Below, one piece after another: positions 23,674 through 34,500 of a stretch of 64,000 nucleotides of DNA; the first letter of the stretch is position 1, and each line of letters begins with the position of its first letter. Origin of the DNA: Heliopora coerulea (taxonomy: Eukaryota > Cnidaria > Anthozoa > Scleralcyonacea > Helioporidae); contig JASJOG010000140.1 of assembly GCA_030142905.1 (NCBI GenBank), forward strand, positions 372,001-436,000, read 5' to 3'. The notes under the pieces were generated by a model, which did not search any database, was not told the origin of the DNA, and was given only the letters and a program-made list of their open reading frames with translations. The translations under genes and the position numbers were made by a program.

Positions 23674-23879
23674 TATATATATATATATATATATATAGAT
23701 GTCGCTCTATGGCCTCTTGGTTCATTTTGAGAGCTCTACAGGATGAGTCATGCCGCCAGTGCATTTGCGCACGCTCACTAGTCTCTAGTTAGAGCACTCT
23801 GGCATGGCTTAGATGTACCACAAGCGTGGGACATTTGAGTTGCCTACATAATGTAGGCTACTCCATCCTGCTCATCAGC

Positions 23880-23924
23880 ACTACACTGATGAGGCCCAAT
23901 AGGCCGAAACGGTTCCGTCTGTAG

Positions 23925-23925
<1 letters not shown>
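23880..23925 (+). ncRNA. Type I hammerhead ribozyme, copy 3
   Basis: Same sequence as the other two copies. Predicted cleavage follows C23919. The sequence beyond is a (TA)n/(GTAT)n repeat (about 23925-23985) rather than another monomer, so the array ends here. Confidence 0.88.
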
Positions 23926-23978
<53 letters not shown>

Positions 23979-24309
23979 ATAGGTATATATCCATAGATTC
24001 CAGTCAGTCAAAAATATCGTGTACCAGCTCGGGGACTGGTATGTTGTTGAACAAACCGTACTTAGGTACCGTATTGAAGCAAATCGATTTGGTCTCGTTC
24101 TTTTTTCCCTTATAAGGATCTCTCGCACGTTGTTTACATTATTTTAACACTGAAGGCAGTAAATGATTTAAGACCGGCAAAGGAAATGGCTTTCTTGGTA
24201 CTTGCGACTGGTTTCGCTTTTGAGGGCCACCTCAGTAACAACAATTTATGACTTGAAAGAGCAGTTCTCAAAGTTAGCTCCTTGGAATATGCATTTCCCA
24301 AATATTCAC

Positions 24310-24975
24310 TTTTTGCAACAAAGCTTTGTCTTGGTCATTTCTGATTTATATGAACAAAAGACGTAAGGGAACTTGCTTGCCGTCAGGACATTTGCTAAGC
24401 GATGAAGTGTAATAAAACGACATTCTTTGCTGAAGTTGAGTAGATGCCGATTTGTATAAATCTTGGGACTTCTCACGCCCTGGTAACCACTTACCTGAGC
24501 TACACAATCACAGGTACGTCTGAATCGAGTAGCTTTGAAATATAAGTTCTGCGAACAGAATTGTTTTGAGTAGCTTTCAAAAGTACCTTCCCGACTTTAT
24601 TCTTCCCTAAGGGAGACTTCTTATACGAAATATTACCGCCTGGATTTTCTTGGTGTTTAATGGTAAAGTAGAATGAACATTCTGGGTTATTCATCTCTGT
24701 AGGACGATGGCTTTTGAACATTTTGCAGTATTTAGCCGGAATGCGTTCATGGTCAATTGTTTGAGAAGTAGGATAGCACACTCATCATCCAGAAGAGTTG
24801 TCCAGGCCGTGACAGTCTTTGGATGCTTTCTCCGCTTCCCACACAAAGATTTCATTGCCTCAATCAGGACTTTTTCCCTATGAAATGTCGCCCCACCAAA
24901 GACGTTAGGGTATATTTTTGGCTCGAGACAAAAATGCAAGGTAAACAGCCCCCAGGTAACTCGCTGCAAAGCCAT
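24310..24975 (-). pseudogene. Crypton-type tyrosine recombinase fragment
   Basis: The minus-strand translation resembles the C-terminal half of Crypton/QRICH1-ZMYM-type tyrosine recombinase domains: a segment KSHRPTEMNNPECSFYFT, the KKSPLGKNKVGK motif, then NNSVRRTYISKLLDSDVP, equivalent to the family's 'TNHS-RKT--T-L---VP' with a conserved arginine. In a shifted frame there follows VAQVSGYQGVRSPKIYTN, the 'Q-SGH---SL--Y' motif, with Tyr in place of the conserved His. The frame changes near 24510 and there are breaks upstream of 24780. It is a relic in the intron between the 26.7-kb and 22.0-kb exons. I cannot say whether it is a transposon or a copy of a domesticated gene. Confidence 0.65.
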
Positions 24976-26704
24976 TTGTTTTTGATCACCAAATTATTCT
25001 TCGGCAAAACAGTTGTCCGCTTTAGTCTTTCTCACTTCAAGAGTGATTTGTGCATGATTAATATTTACCGTATTGGACCAGTAAAACTTTCATCAGGATT
25101 GTAAAACCTCTCAAGAAAGTTTAAAGTCGTCTTTGTGTAAATTTACCGTTGAGCCCTTTGTATTGAAGTGCCACTAAATGCTTAGTTGAAAATACGCAAG
25201 AGTTGCAGGTTTGTACGCCATTTTTCTTGTTGATATTTTACCGTGGAAAAAGTACGTCTTTTACTTCCGTCTTCTCGTTCTTCTTTCTACTAAACTTGCA
25301 CCAGGTTTTCTTGTCGTATTTTGTTTTATGTTTTGTATCTTCCAATTTTTGGTCAGCGATAAAAATGCAGAACTCATTCATGCTTTCTTTGTTTATTTCG
25401 TCCGTTTCTTAATTCGTTTCATCTTCGTCAACAAACTGTTGTACCCCCGGATGAATAGTTAGCACGAATCTTCTTCATAGCACTTCTAAGAGACATTTTT
25501 AACCAACTTTGAGATAATATAGAATTTATCAGTTTCTTTAAGACAAAAAATATCAAAAAAAAAAAAAAATTCGCTCATGAGCTGTCTGTGATGATGATAT
25601 CCGATCAGTAATCTTTGAGAATAATCCAATTTTAAGACGGAAAGCCTGGTCATCTAATAAAAAATCTTTCTTTAAAACAAAATGAGTGAAAAGTTTGATT
25701 GGAAAACGACTCGACTTATTCAGTTTTTAACAATGCTATATCTAAAATAATTTGAAGTTGCTGTTTTTTTGCTTGATTTGTCGATTTGGCAAGGTTGAAA
25801 ACCAGAGCAATCGAATTAGGGCCATAAATCACCCAATACGTCGATTAATACGGAATCTTTCCTTTTTTTATCTTAAATATTTCGCTTTCTTTTGATCTTA
25901 AATATTTCGGAAAGTGAGAGGCATGAGGACGCATTTGCTTCCCTAGAAAACATTTTTGCATCCACTCCTACCCATTTTGCCGATTCCCTCCCAAAACCCG
26001 TATTGAACGTGTACGATTTGTGTATCTCAGTCGCTATTTATGCATGAAAAACATATTTTGAAGGCAAACTAATGGTTATTACTACGGTGTTATGATATTT
26101 CACAAGCGTTACGGAAGCTTAATATTCCATTACCTAATTAGTATTTCTCATTAAATTTTGCATATTTTCAACGAGGTTTTGCCCAGCCTAGAAATTTTGT
26201 TGTACCTCAATATTCCCTCCTAGACTAGGACGTCTGGTGCCACCAATGGTAGAGGGCTCGACCACTTGAACATTGGATGGTTAATGTCTTTGCAAAAATC
26301 ATTTGCAACTGGGTGTTTTTTTTTCTCTTTGGCTAATGAGTCCATTGTAAGAAGCCTGGACAGCCTATTTGGCGGAGAAGTCTGATAGAAATCTGAGAAA
26401 GAGCATTGAAAAATGCATGCACCAACTTGTCTATGGGTAATTATCCAATTCATATGAAAATATGATCATTGGATATATTATAGTTGTTCACCTAACAATA
26501 TGGATATGTTTTGTTTGGACTATAACTTAGTGTCTACTGAAAAAGTTTTAAGTAGTCATTGGGTTGGCAGTTGCTACTTTATCATTTTAGTAAGCTGACA
26601 GTTACTGATATTTCCGAACTTTTCCGGTCAGCCGCTTCATAGTTATCCTTTTAAGACTTGTTTCTCCAGACAATAGTAATCAATACAATAATTGGCATAC
26701 TCAC
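24976..26704. other. Gene-free intronic stretch
   Basis: AT-rich with an A-run near 25555. A 77-codon minus ORF at 26220-26453 matches nothing I know. No repeat was recognised. Confidence 0.4.
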
Positions 26705-26773
26705 CTCGAGCTAATGGTGCAGTCTTGCTTGACTCATTGCCATTAAACGTTATCTCGTCTGAGGGTTTTGTTC
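26705..26773 (-). CDS. Small linker exon (candidate, NLR-like locus)
   Basis: A 69-nt open segment with strong splice signals on both sides: acceptor CTTTTTGTTTTTCAAG|GA and donor CTCGAG|GTGAGT. It is phase 1 in and out, like the exons on either side, and encodes about 22 residues (TKPSDEITFNGNESSKTAPL...), a polar linker. It would connect the nucleosidase-like domain to the DED-like part. The evidence is splice signals and phase only. Confidence 0.55.
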
Positions 26774-27514
26774 CTTGAAAAACAAAAAGCAGTTATGTGT
26801 ATTTTTCAAAAATGAAAATCGTAACTGAATTGAATCAACCTTTAGTGGTCATATATTAAAACATTGTAGTGATCGACGGTACGAGAGAAAGTAGTCTTGA
26901 AGCCGACTGTTCTTGTTGTTTATTAACATTACCACGTCCTGAAGAAGAGTCACTTCCCAAATCAGGAATTTGTGAATAAACAGAAGCAAGATATGTTGAT
27001 TGATAATTAAAGTTCATTGTTCGGGATAGAGTAGTTTTGAGAGAGATTATGGTGGTGGGTAATTAATTGTTTAACTGAATCAGAGTCATCTTCAGGGTTA
27101 CAATGAGATTTGTTTACCGAATAATGACTTTTTGATATCTCTGAATTCAAACGAAAAACTAAAGCCAAACTATTAAAAGACAAAACACTTTGGCTGACAA
27201 TCGACATCGGACAACCCATATCAAATGTAAATTAATAATCAACCCTGCTTGGAAAACAAACTTATCGATTTATGGGACGTGGATAAAAATGGTAAATTTA
27301 TCTTCAAAAACGCAGTATTACAGGGTCCACTGTTCTAGTGACACCATAAGGTTAATGAGGAGTCGGCTGGGCATCATTGTTCAGGTTGATGATACTGCGA
27401 TTAGCTTTGAAGAAGTACAGCATATCGAGGTATTCGTGCCAGTAGCAAAGTGGAAGAAACTTTGACATTAAGATTCGTTCACTATAACTTATACTACTAA
27501 GAAATGAAAGGTAC
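26774..27514. other. Gene-free intronic stretch
   Basis: No recognisable exon or repeat. A 91-codon plus-strand ORF at 27190-27465 has no features I can name. Confidence 0.4.
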
Positions 27515-28370
27515 CAGTGGCGGATTTAGGATTTTTGTCACCTTAGTCAAACTTTCAAATTTTCATTGCGCGGGGGGGGAGTGAGGGTTAGTACAAAACA
27601 CGCACACGCTCTATATCTTTCATATGGTCATTACATGAATTATAGAATTAATCGTAATTTTAGTCTGAATGACTGAGTTGAAGTTAAATCGGCTCGAAGA
27701 AATCAGTAGAGAGTACACCTATATTTAAACGTAAATCAGAAGATTCTGCACATGCGACAGGCTGAAATAAGAGAATCAGCAGAGGAACTGCAGTCAACTT
27801 TTGATTTGGCTTTTTGTTAACAGTTGTAACATCGCAACACTTTCCTGACAGAGGACTAAAATGCGTCCGAGTCTTCAATACGTGTATCAAGTGCAGTCAG
27901 TGGCGTAGCCAGCGGTCACGCTGGTCACGCTGAGCGTGACTAAAAATTTCCCTAAAAAAAAGGGAAAATGTCCCTTTGAATTTTCAAATGTAAACTGCAA
28001 TTAATCATCAAAGTTTTTCGCAAATTTGCCCTACGTATGGTTTCTGTTAAGATCAAATCCATAGCTTTCCCAGTAACTTCCACTGCTATTCGGCACATTT
28101 CGTTTACACCCACTTATTCCACGTATTTCGTGGTATTTTAAGAGTTGGTCGTGCTCATAAAATTCAGCGTGACCAACTCTAATATTTTATAGAAGAAATA
28201 CTTGCATTCTGATTGGTTAACGGCTTCAGCGCATGCTCAAATGCGCTGTTTTGGAAGATCTAGTCACGCTGAATAAAGTCAGCGCGACTACTTTGTAATT
28301 CCTCTTTACTTGCGAGATTTACACTCGTGTGTTCGGCGTTAGTGGTTAATTTGTTTAAAGAAATAAAAGA

Positions 28371-30539
28371 ATGGCTTCATCATCAAGCGTAACAAATCGG
28401 GCTGTTGCTGAAGCCGATGTCATTAGTGGTTTGTTAAAGAAACCGTTCTCTGCTCGACCATCTGCGGAGCAAAATGTTATTGTGAAACAGCGACCTACGC
28501 CAAATCTCAGTTTGACCACTGGCCAAAGGAGTTTTAGGGATTCCTGGTATGAGAAGAAAGATTGGCTTTGTGGAAGTTTGAGTTTGAAGGCGATGTTCTG
28601 CTGGCCTTGTCTTTTATTTTGTCCAAGCAACTCAGCTACCTGGGCAAATACTGGCTACACCAACTTAAGAAACTTCCTCACTGATTGTAAGAAGCATGAG
28701 AAGGCAAAATCGCACATGGGTGCGTACAAGACGTGGAAAACATATGGCTCTGGAGTTCGTGTAGACTCTCTTATTTCCCAAGCCCGCCGTGATGAGATTC
28801 AACGACACAATGAAGAGGTAAGGCAAAACAGAGAAATACTTAAGACCATAACAGAAGCTGTTTTATATCTATCTAGACAAGAAATGGCCTTTCGAGGCCA
28901 TGATGAATCTGAAGACAGTTTAAATAAAGGAAATTATAGAGAATTGCTTGAGAGCTTTGCCAAGATGGATTCAGTGTTTGAGAGGCGATTGCATGGTAGG
29001 TTGTCTGAAATTAGATTGGGAGGAGATAGTCGTTTTACTGGGGTCTCCCCTGACATTCAGAATGATCTCATCCATTGCATTGATTCTATAATTGAAGATC
29101 AAATTTTCCAAGAGATCAATGATTGTACTTTTTTGAGTGTACAGGTTGATGAAACAACAGATGTATCAACAAAAGAACAATTAAGTATTATAGTTCGTTT
29201 AGATAAAGGGAGTGAAATTCTTGAACGGCAGCTTGCTTTGGTTGATGCTAGTTCTGACAGGAATGCTACTGCTATATCTCAAGTGGTGAAAGATACATTA
29301 AGTAATCACACTAATGTAAAGGAAAAGCTGATTGTCCAAACCTATGATGGTGCATCTGTAATGTCAGGTCATATTAATGGAGTTCAAGCCCAAATACGCC
29401 AGGAGTATCCTTTTGCACATTTTGTTCATTGTGCTGCACACAGGTTAAATCTTGTATTGTGCCAGTCAGCATCATCTATTTCACCAGTCAAAGTTTTTTT
29501 TGTTAATATTGCAGCTTTTTCAACATTTACAAGTAATGCTCCTAGAAGAAAGGCATTCCTTTCTTCACATAATCTTGAATTTCCCAGTCCAGGTGATACA
29601 AGATGGTATTACCGAGCTCGTGTTGTGAATGTTCTGTATGACAATTATCAAAAACTTTTGGAGATTTTTGAAAATGTTGTCGATCACCCAAATGGATGGG
29701 ATGATGATACCCTGAGCAAGGTAAGTGGCTTACTTGGGTACCTGGATGATTTTTTGTTCAGTTTTTTAGTTTGTGTTTTTCAGGCAATTCTGGAGAAGTC
29801 AAGCATACTGTATGCAATTCTACAAAACACAGGCACTGATTTCTGTTTTGGAATGAGAAAGATAGAAAAGTTCAAGGACTTTGTTTCTTCTCTGAGGACT
29901 GATGTGAAATATTCTGCATTTTATGATGAAGCAGTGGAGAAAGTAGGTCATCATCCAGAATCCAGATTACAACGAAAACACAATTATAAACAAATTTTCT
30001 TTGAAATTCTTGATGCTATTGTAGGTATGTTGAATGACCGTTTTCATGATATGGAACGGTTTGGGTTTTTAGATCTTATAAATCCCTCAGCATTTAAGAA
30101 ATGGAAAGGGAAAGTACCCTCTGATAAACTTGGTCTTCTCGAAGACATGTATGGAGCCTTATTTGAGCTACCAATGCTTAAAAGTCAGCTTGCATTTGTT
30201 TATAATGACACAGATTTTCATAAAGATACTAGCATGGAATTGCTTAAGTATATTTTCAAGTTTAATCTTCAATCTAGCCTTCATGAAGTTGTGAAGTTGC
30301 TTAAAATGAATGGTGTATTGTCTGTAACAAGTGCTTCTGTTGAAAGGTCATTTTCTTGTTTAAAAAGGGTAAAGAGTTATTTGAGAAACACCATGGGTCA
30401 AGGTCGACTTAGCTCTCTCTGTAGGATTTCCATCCATAGAGATATTTTACAAGAGAAGGAGGAAGCAAATGTTTTCCATGAGGAAGTGATTAAAAAGTTT
30501 GTTGAGAAACCCAGAAGGCTAGCATTTTTATATAAATGA
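28371..30539 (+). CDS. hAT transposase (TTF-type zinc finger, DUF4371, dimerisation)
   Basis: A 722-codon ORF from ATG 28371 to TGA 30537-30539 with no breaks. Domains in order: a TTF/BED-like zinc finger (about residues 55-125, CWPCLLFCP and KKHEKAKSH), a DUF4371-type RNase H fold with the first catalytic Asp in VQVDETTDVS (about 260-275) and the second in QTYDGASVMSG (about 325), the HFVHCAAHRLNLVL motif, and a C-terminal hAT dimerisation region SASVERSFSCLKRVKSYLR (about 655-675). The product would cut and paste the surrounding element by binding its termini in the nucleus. A GTAAGT...TTTTCAG stretch at about 29718-29783 looks like an intron but is in-frame conserved coding sequence. The gene is opposite in orientation to the host locus. 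Confidence 0.93.
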   Translation: MASSSSVTNRAVAEADVISGLLKKPFSARPSAEQNVIVKQRPTPNLSLTTGQRSFRDSWYEKKDWLCGSLSLKAMFCWPCLLFCPSNSATWANTGYTNLRNFLTDCKKHEKAKSHMGAYKTWKTYGSGVRVDSLISQARRDEIQRHNEEVRQNREILKTITEAVLYLSRQEMAFRGHDESEDSLNKGNYRELLESFAKMDSVFERRLHGRLSEIRLGGDSRFTGVSPDIQNDLIHCIDSIIEDQIFQEINDCTFLSVQVDETTDVSTKEQLSIIVRLDKGSEILERQLALVDASSDRNATAISQVVKDTLSNHTNVKEKLIVQTYDGASVMSGHINGVQAQIRQEYPFAHFVHCAAHRLNLVLCQSASSISPVKVFFVNIAAFSTFTSNAPRRKAFLSSHNLEFPSPGDTRWYYRARVVNVLYDNYQKLLEIFENVVDHPNGWDDDTLSKVSGLLGYLDDFLFSFLVCVFQAILEKSSILYAILQNTGTDFCFGMRKIEKFKDFVSSLRTDVKYSAFYDEAVEKVGHHPESRLQRKHNYKQIFFEILDAIVGMLNDRFHDMERFGFLDLINPSAFKKWKGKVPSDKLGLLEDMYGALFELPMLKSQLAFVYNDTDFHKDTSMELLKYIFKFNLQSSLHEVVKLLKMNGVLSVTSASVERSFSCLKRVKSYLRNTMGQGRLSSLCRISIHRDILQEKEEANVFHEEVIKKFVEKPRRLAFLYK

Positions 30540-31023
30540 CTTTCCACAACTTGTTCCTGTTGTAAACACAATAATAGGCTAACATTATATTTTTTCTCAG
30601 CAGGTGTAAGGTGTTGTGACTTGTAAAACAAACTTCACCATTTTGTTATCTTCTCTTGGATTTAGTGTCCCTGCATAAGGGAAATGTGGTGAAATGAATT
30701 CAATTTTACCCTCAGTTCCAGTGTCACAATCCTTGTATTAATATACCTGTATTATTATGGGGAGATACCCACTTAGAATGTGGTGACACCAATCTCATAT
30801 CTTCTAATTTCCTTTAATAATGTTAAAATCATTCTTTGTATTATTATAGCAGTCTTGTATGATTATGGGGAGATAAAATTAAAATTTAAATTAAAATTTA
30901 AAATTAAAACCAATTAAAATTTAAAATTAAAATTAAAATTTTAACCACTTTAAATGTGGTGACTTCGCGTGTTATACTGGTTTGTTTGAAATGTTTTCTG
31001 CCTTCAACTGACCAGTTACTGGC

Positions 31024-31316
31024 TGTAAGGTAAAGGTAAAGTGTCTTTATTAATACTGGATAATCCTATCAGCTACCTAAGTTGTTCTCCCTAGAGGTCC
31101 AGTAAGGGCCTACCCTCATGGGTCCAGTGTTATGACAGGAGGAAACCGGAGTACCCGGAGAAAACCTGCGATGCTTGGGAGAGTCAAACTGGGCAACACT
31201 CTTCTCACATGTGACCAAGGTAACTTTTAATCAGATTACTGCACGCGGCCGGAATCGAACCCTAGTCACAGTGGTGAGAGACACGTGCACTACCACTGTG
31301 CCACCAGCACCCCTGT
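31024..31316 (-). mobile_element. tRNA-derived SINE inside the hAT element
   Basis: On the minus strand a tRNA-like head (about 31236-31316) has a box A-like TGGCACAGTGGTAGTGCA and box B GGGTTCGATTCC. A body follows containing the complement of GGAAACCGGAGTACCCGGAG, a motif repeated in many metazoan genomes. The 3' tail is (CTTTAC)n-like, at about 31024-31045. It is nested 3' of the transposase. The SINE family name is not certain. Confidence 0.65.
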
Positions 31317-31733
31317 GATGAATGTATACTAATACTAGCGCACTGTGTGCTACGTTATATATGTATCCATTTGCGCTGTATTTGTTCTTGGCCCACAGCG
31401 CATGTTTTCCGTCTGACCGGACTTCAACTACATTTAATGTACGCATTTCAATAGTTATTTGTAATGTAATGTATTTAAACCCAACTGTATAAAATTAAGT
31501 GAAATAAAAATTTACTTGTTCATTGAAAGCGTGTTGCTCTGACTTGTTAAAATCAGCGAAAAAGGTGCATTTTCCGGTGATCTAGGGGGTTGAATTTTTA
31601 AAAATTTTCCCGCTCGGCGCCAACCATGGTGGCGCTTCGTGGGCGAACATTAAACCAAATCTGCGTGACCAAACATTTTGTGCTGGCTACGCCACTGAGT
31701 GCAGTATACAATTTTGGCCTGAATAACAAAATG

Positions 31734-31916
31734 TTTACACGATGCCGGGCAAGCTGTCATTCCACAAAGGATTCATGTCGTTCCATTTAGGATCAAGGAT
31801 TCAAATAACTACAGTTACGATAGCGATTCCCCGGCATTTTACGCCGCTATCTTGGGAACGCAAAGCCTATCTGATTCGATTTTGTTACGGTTCCGATTCC
31901 TGCGGTATCGGGTGAA
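31734..31916. repeat. Small TIR-like repeat
   Basis: The ends GTTTACACGATGCCGG and CGGTATCGGGTGAAC are inverted relatives. A similar end occurs at 8764-8792. It lies in the right arm of the outer element. The exact limits are uncertain. Confidence 0.35.
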
Positions 31917-33052
31917 CATAGTCTGAATTACTCTTATCATTAATCCGTAATATAATATCCTCAATCAATAAGTCAAATTTTCCTGTATAAATTTTAAAAA
32001 AGTCTGTTTTACCTGAGAGTAGTGCCTGTCTCCTTGCCCACGACATTTGAAATGTCAAAGTATTCGGCGCCAAAATTAATTATTGAGACGTTTACCACCA
32101 ACAGCAGAACGATTGCGAACGCTTAATATTGACAACAGTGTTTCAGATTAAAAGCAAGGTCTTGCCATCATCGCTGTTAAGCACAGTAAAGCGTTTCAAA
32201 AAGCTCGTTGAAGGACCACAAGAGTGTCCCTGAAAACGATCTCTACGCGCTAGTTCAAGCGTTTCAAAATCAACCAAACACTGTATAATGTATGATGAAT
32301 AATCAGAAGATGACCAATGAAACGTGACAGTCTTGGCAAGGTGGCATACCTAAGCAAACTCGGCAAGATGATATCACAAATTCGGCAAAAATCTTCAAAG
32401 TTCATCCCTCTAAGCCAATAGTTTATGTTGTTAAAGAGCGTTTTAAAATGTTGAGCCAATCAGAGCAAGCGAAACAAAACAAAGATTCGGCAAAAGAGGC
32501 AACGAAATTGGTCAAACCAATCACGGCTCACAATAAAAGCAGTTTCAACAAACCAGCCGATTTCAAAGACGAATACAATCGAAAGATTCGAGTTTACAGC
32601 GGCAAATATGCAACGCAAAGTCAATCTGATATCTGACACTAAGGATAGTGACATGGTCACCTTAGTAGGGTGACCTATTTGACGTACCCTAAATCCGCCA
32701 CTGCCCTGCGTATATTTTGTTGGTCTATTTTGAATACTTTCCACCCTCATGATCAAGTTGACCGACTGCGGAGCCCACACCTGTGATACGAAACCCAGCT
32801 GTGAACGAACAAGACCTAACTAAAGTGTTCGACGGGAATTGAAGCTGTAGATGTTCCTCGTACTTCTTGGAACATATCCCACCAGTTGGTTGATTTGGGA
32901 ACACTGTACGAGAACATGCTTCGACCAAGTTAAATTACCCGTTGTCCAAACTCCAAGGTCACGCTCACAGTGTCACCATCAAATAAGATATCTTGAAGTT
33001 TGTAGGGATACTCTATTTCATTCTGTTTCCTTGAGATATGTAGTAATCCTTT

Positions 33053-33352
33053 AGAAAAATTTCACGTGCAAGTTCACGTAAGAAAATAGTATTTCATATG
33101 TGAATTATTTCAATTCTATGAGAAATGAAAATTTCATATATGAAATTAATTTTAGTAAGTGATTATTCCATTTTGTATGTGAATTAGATATTTCCTATAG
33201 GATTTATAGTACGATTTCATATATGAAATTTTGAACCAGTTCATTTCACATGTGAATTAGGTATTTAACATATGAAAATGTTCCGATTTTCCATGTGAAA
33301 AATTTCCAATTTTATATGTTTTTAACATGCGAAGTTACATGTGAAATTTTTG
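33053..33352. mobile_element. MITE made of TTCATATGTGAA-type palindromes
   Basis: The ends GAAAAATTTCACGTGCAAGTT and its inverse (AAGTTACATGTGAAATTTTTGC) bracket about 300 bp that contains roughly ten variants of the palindrome TTTCATATGTGAAAT. There are no ORFs. Confidence 0.55.
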
Positions 33353-34329
33353 CAAGGGTTGTGCACTTGGATGCGTTCAGTTTGAGCCCGGCGTATGAAG
33401 AACAGGTTCCAAAGTTCGAAATTACAGAAATAAGAGCAGTTTGAACCATCCTGCGAACCATCCCTCAACATCGTTCCTCCTGAATAAATATTGATTTATG
33501 TTAGTAAGGAAATGGTGAGACATGCAAATTTTTTTTTTCATTCGCAAAGCACCTGTTCTTCGTCTTTCCGATCAATGATGTTGTCTTATGCGCAGCTCCT
33601 ACAAACAGCCTAAGTGATGACATGTTACTAAATACATGTTCTAGTCCCATATTTCTTCTTATTCCAGTTCCTCAAGACCACCTGAATTAGGTTCGAGCCT
33701 AATTAAAAGTGTCAAATGTAATTGTTCAGACATCGAACTTATCATTGTTGCGTTTGTTGCGTCTAGCGGCAAGCAAGGGAAATATTTGGCTATTTGAACA
33801 GAGGCGGACTTGCAAAGTACAAAGATGCAGTAAACGCGCAAACAAAATACAAAATTATTTGGAAAAAAATTTTTTAGGTCAGTTTAAAACCGTTGGGGAA
33901 TTTACCTACCGGGCCTTCAGATATGTTGTATAATAACATATACTATGATATTCTGTCCACCTTCTGGACCTTCTGTCGGTAATTCACTAAGTAATCCAGC
34001 ACTCAGCTTTAATGTCAAGCCAAAGAGCAAGGCTATAGTTTCAGTGATGTGTTCGACGGAATAGGAACCCAGCTAAGTTATTTTAATAAAATAAATATTA
34101 GTTCCTGTAAAATGCCTCTGAATATCCTCACTTTCGGAACTGTCACGGCAGATCTATGTGTGAACCAGCTTATGATGGCAACGTGCTCATTTTTTTCCCT
34201 CCGTAGATGGCGAGAATTCGTACAGCCAAACTGCGCAGTATATATCGGTTAGAACATATGTTTCTCTGAGTGAGTGCCAAAAGAGGTAATACAACATCAT
34301 AAATCCCATTTACTCTGTAATATTTTGGT
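33353..34329. other. Gene-free intronic stretch
   Basis: Nothing recognised beyond short chance ORFs. Confidence 0.4.
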
Positions 34330-34500
34330 CATGGTACGGTACAGCAAAATTTTCAGGCTTGGATACCAAATTTTAAGACGCCCGCACCATTTACGCAGTG
34401 AAAATCACCCGTGCCGTGCCCAAAAGTAGCGTCACCCGTACCAAAATTTTAGCCGTGCCGTGCCCAAAATGTTTACCAGTGTAAACGGAGTTTAAGTTCT
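34330..34500. repeat. MITE-like repeat (GGCACGGC family), copy 1
   Basis: Contains CACCCGTACCAAAATTTTAG and GCCGTGCCGTGCCCAAAATG. Inverted relatives of these words occur at 51833-52035 and 56408-56600, usually next to a 'GTGTAAAC' end. Confidence 0.5.

Larger units (their letters stand above)
23398..23925 (+). mobile_element. Retrozyme-like tandem array with three hammerhead ribozymes
   Basis: Three hammerhead ribozymes in direct orientation delimit two monomers: cleavage-to-cleavage 23438-23667 (230 nt) and 23668-23919 (252 nt). The monomers are alike throughout (shared words GAGTCATGCCGC, TTTGCGCACGCTCACTAG, CATGGCTTAGATGTACCAC). Their length difference comes mainly from a (TA)n stretch just after the ribozyme in the second. 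There are no ORFs. This matches the retrozymes described in plants and metazoans: short non-autonomous retroelements whose transcripts self-cleave and circularise. The array is bordered by simple repeats on both sides. Confidence 0.85.
27898..31697 (+). mobile_element. Intact hAT transposon with perfect 8-bp TSD
   Basis: The termini CAGTGGCGTAGCCAGC and GCTGGCTACGCCACTG are perfect 16-bp inverted repeats, flanked by a perfect 8-bp target-site duplication AGTGCAGT (27890-27897 and 31698-31705), the hAT hallmark. It is 3800 bp long and carries one uninterrupted transposase gene and a SINE 3' of it. Near the right end is the near-palindrome GGCGCCAACCATGGTGGCGC, also seen in the hAT at 5782-8734. 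Perfect termini and TSD plus an open ORF suggest a recent insertion. Confidence 0.95.
27515..32703. mobile_element. Outer TIR element, CAGTGGCGGATTTAGG ends
   Basis: Perfect 16-bp inverted termini CAGTGGCGGATTTAGG (27515) and CCTAAATCCGCCACTG (ending 32703), with further similarity inside (GTCACCTTAGT / GTAGGGTGACC). Without the nested hAT and its duplication it would be about 1.38 kb, with no transposase of its own. The flanking 8-mers (AAAGGTAC and CCCTGCGT) do not match. It is non-autonomous. Confidence 0.7.

Noticed and set aside
29718..29783. GTAAGT...TTTTCAG segment in the hAT transposase that looks like a 66-nt intron
   Set aside because: The segment is a multiple of three, has no stop, and its translation fits the conserved hAT sequence around it, so it is coding.
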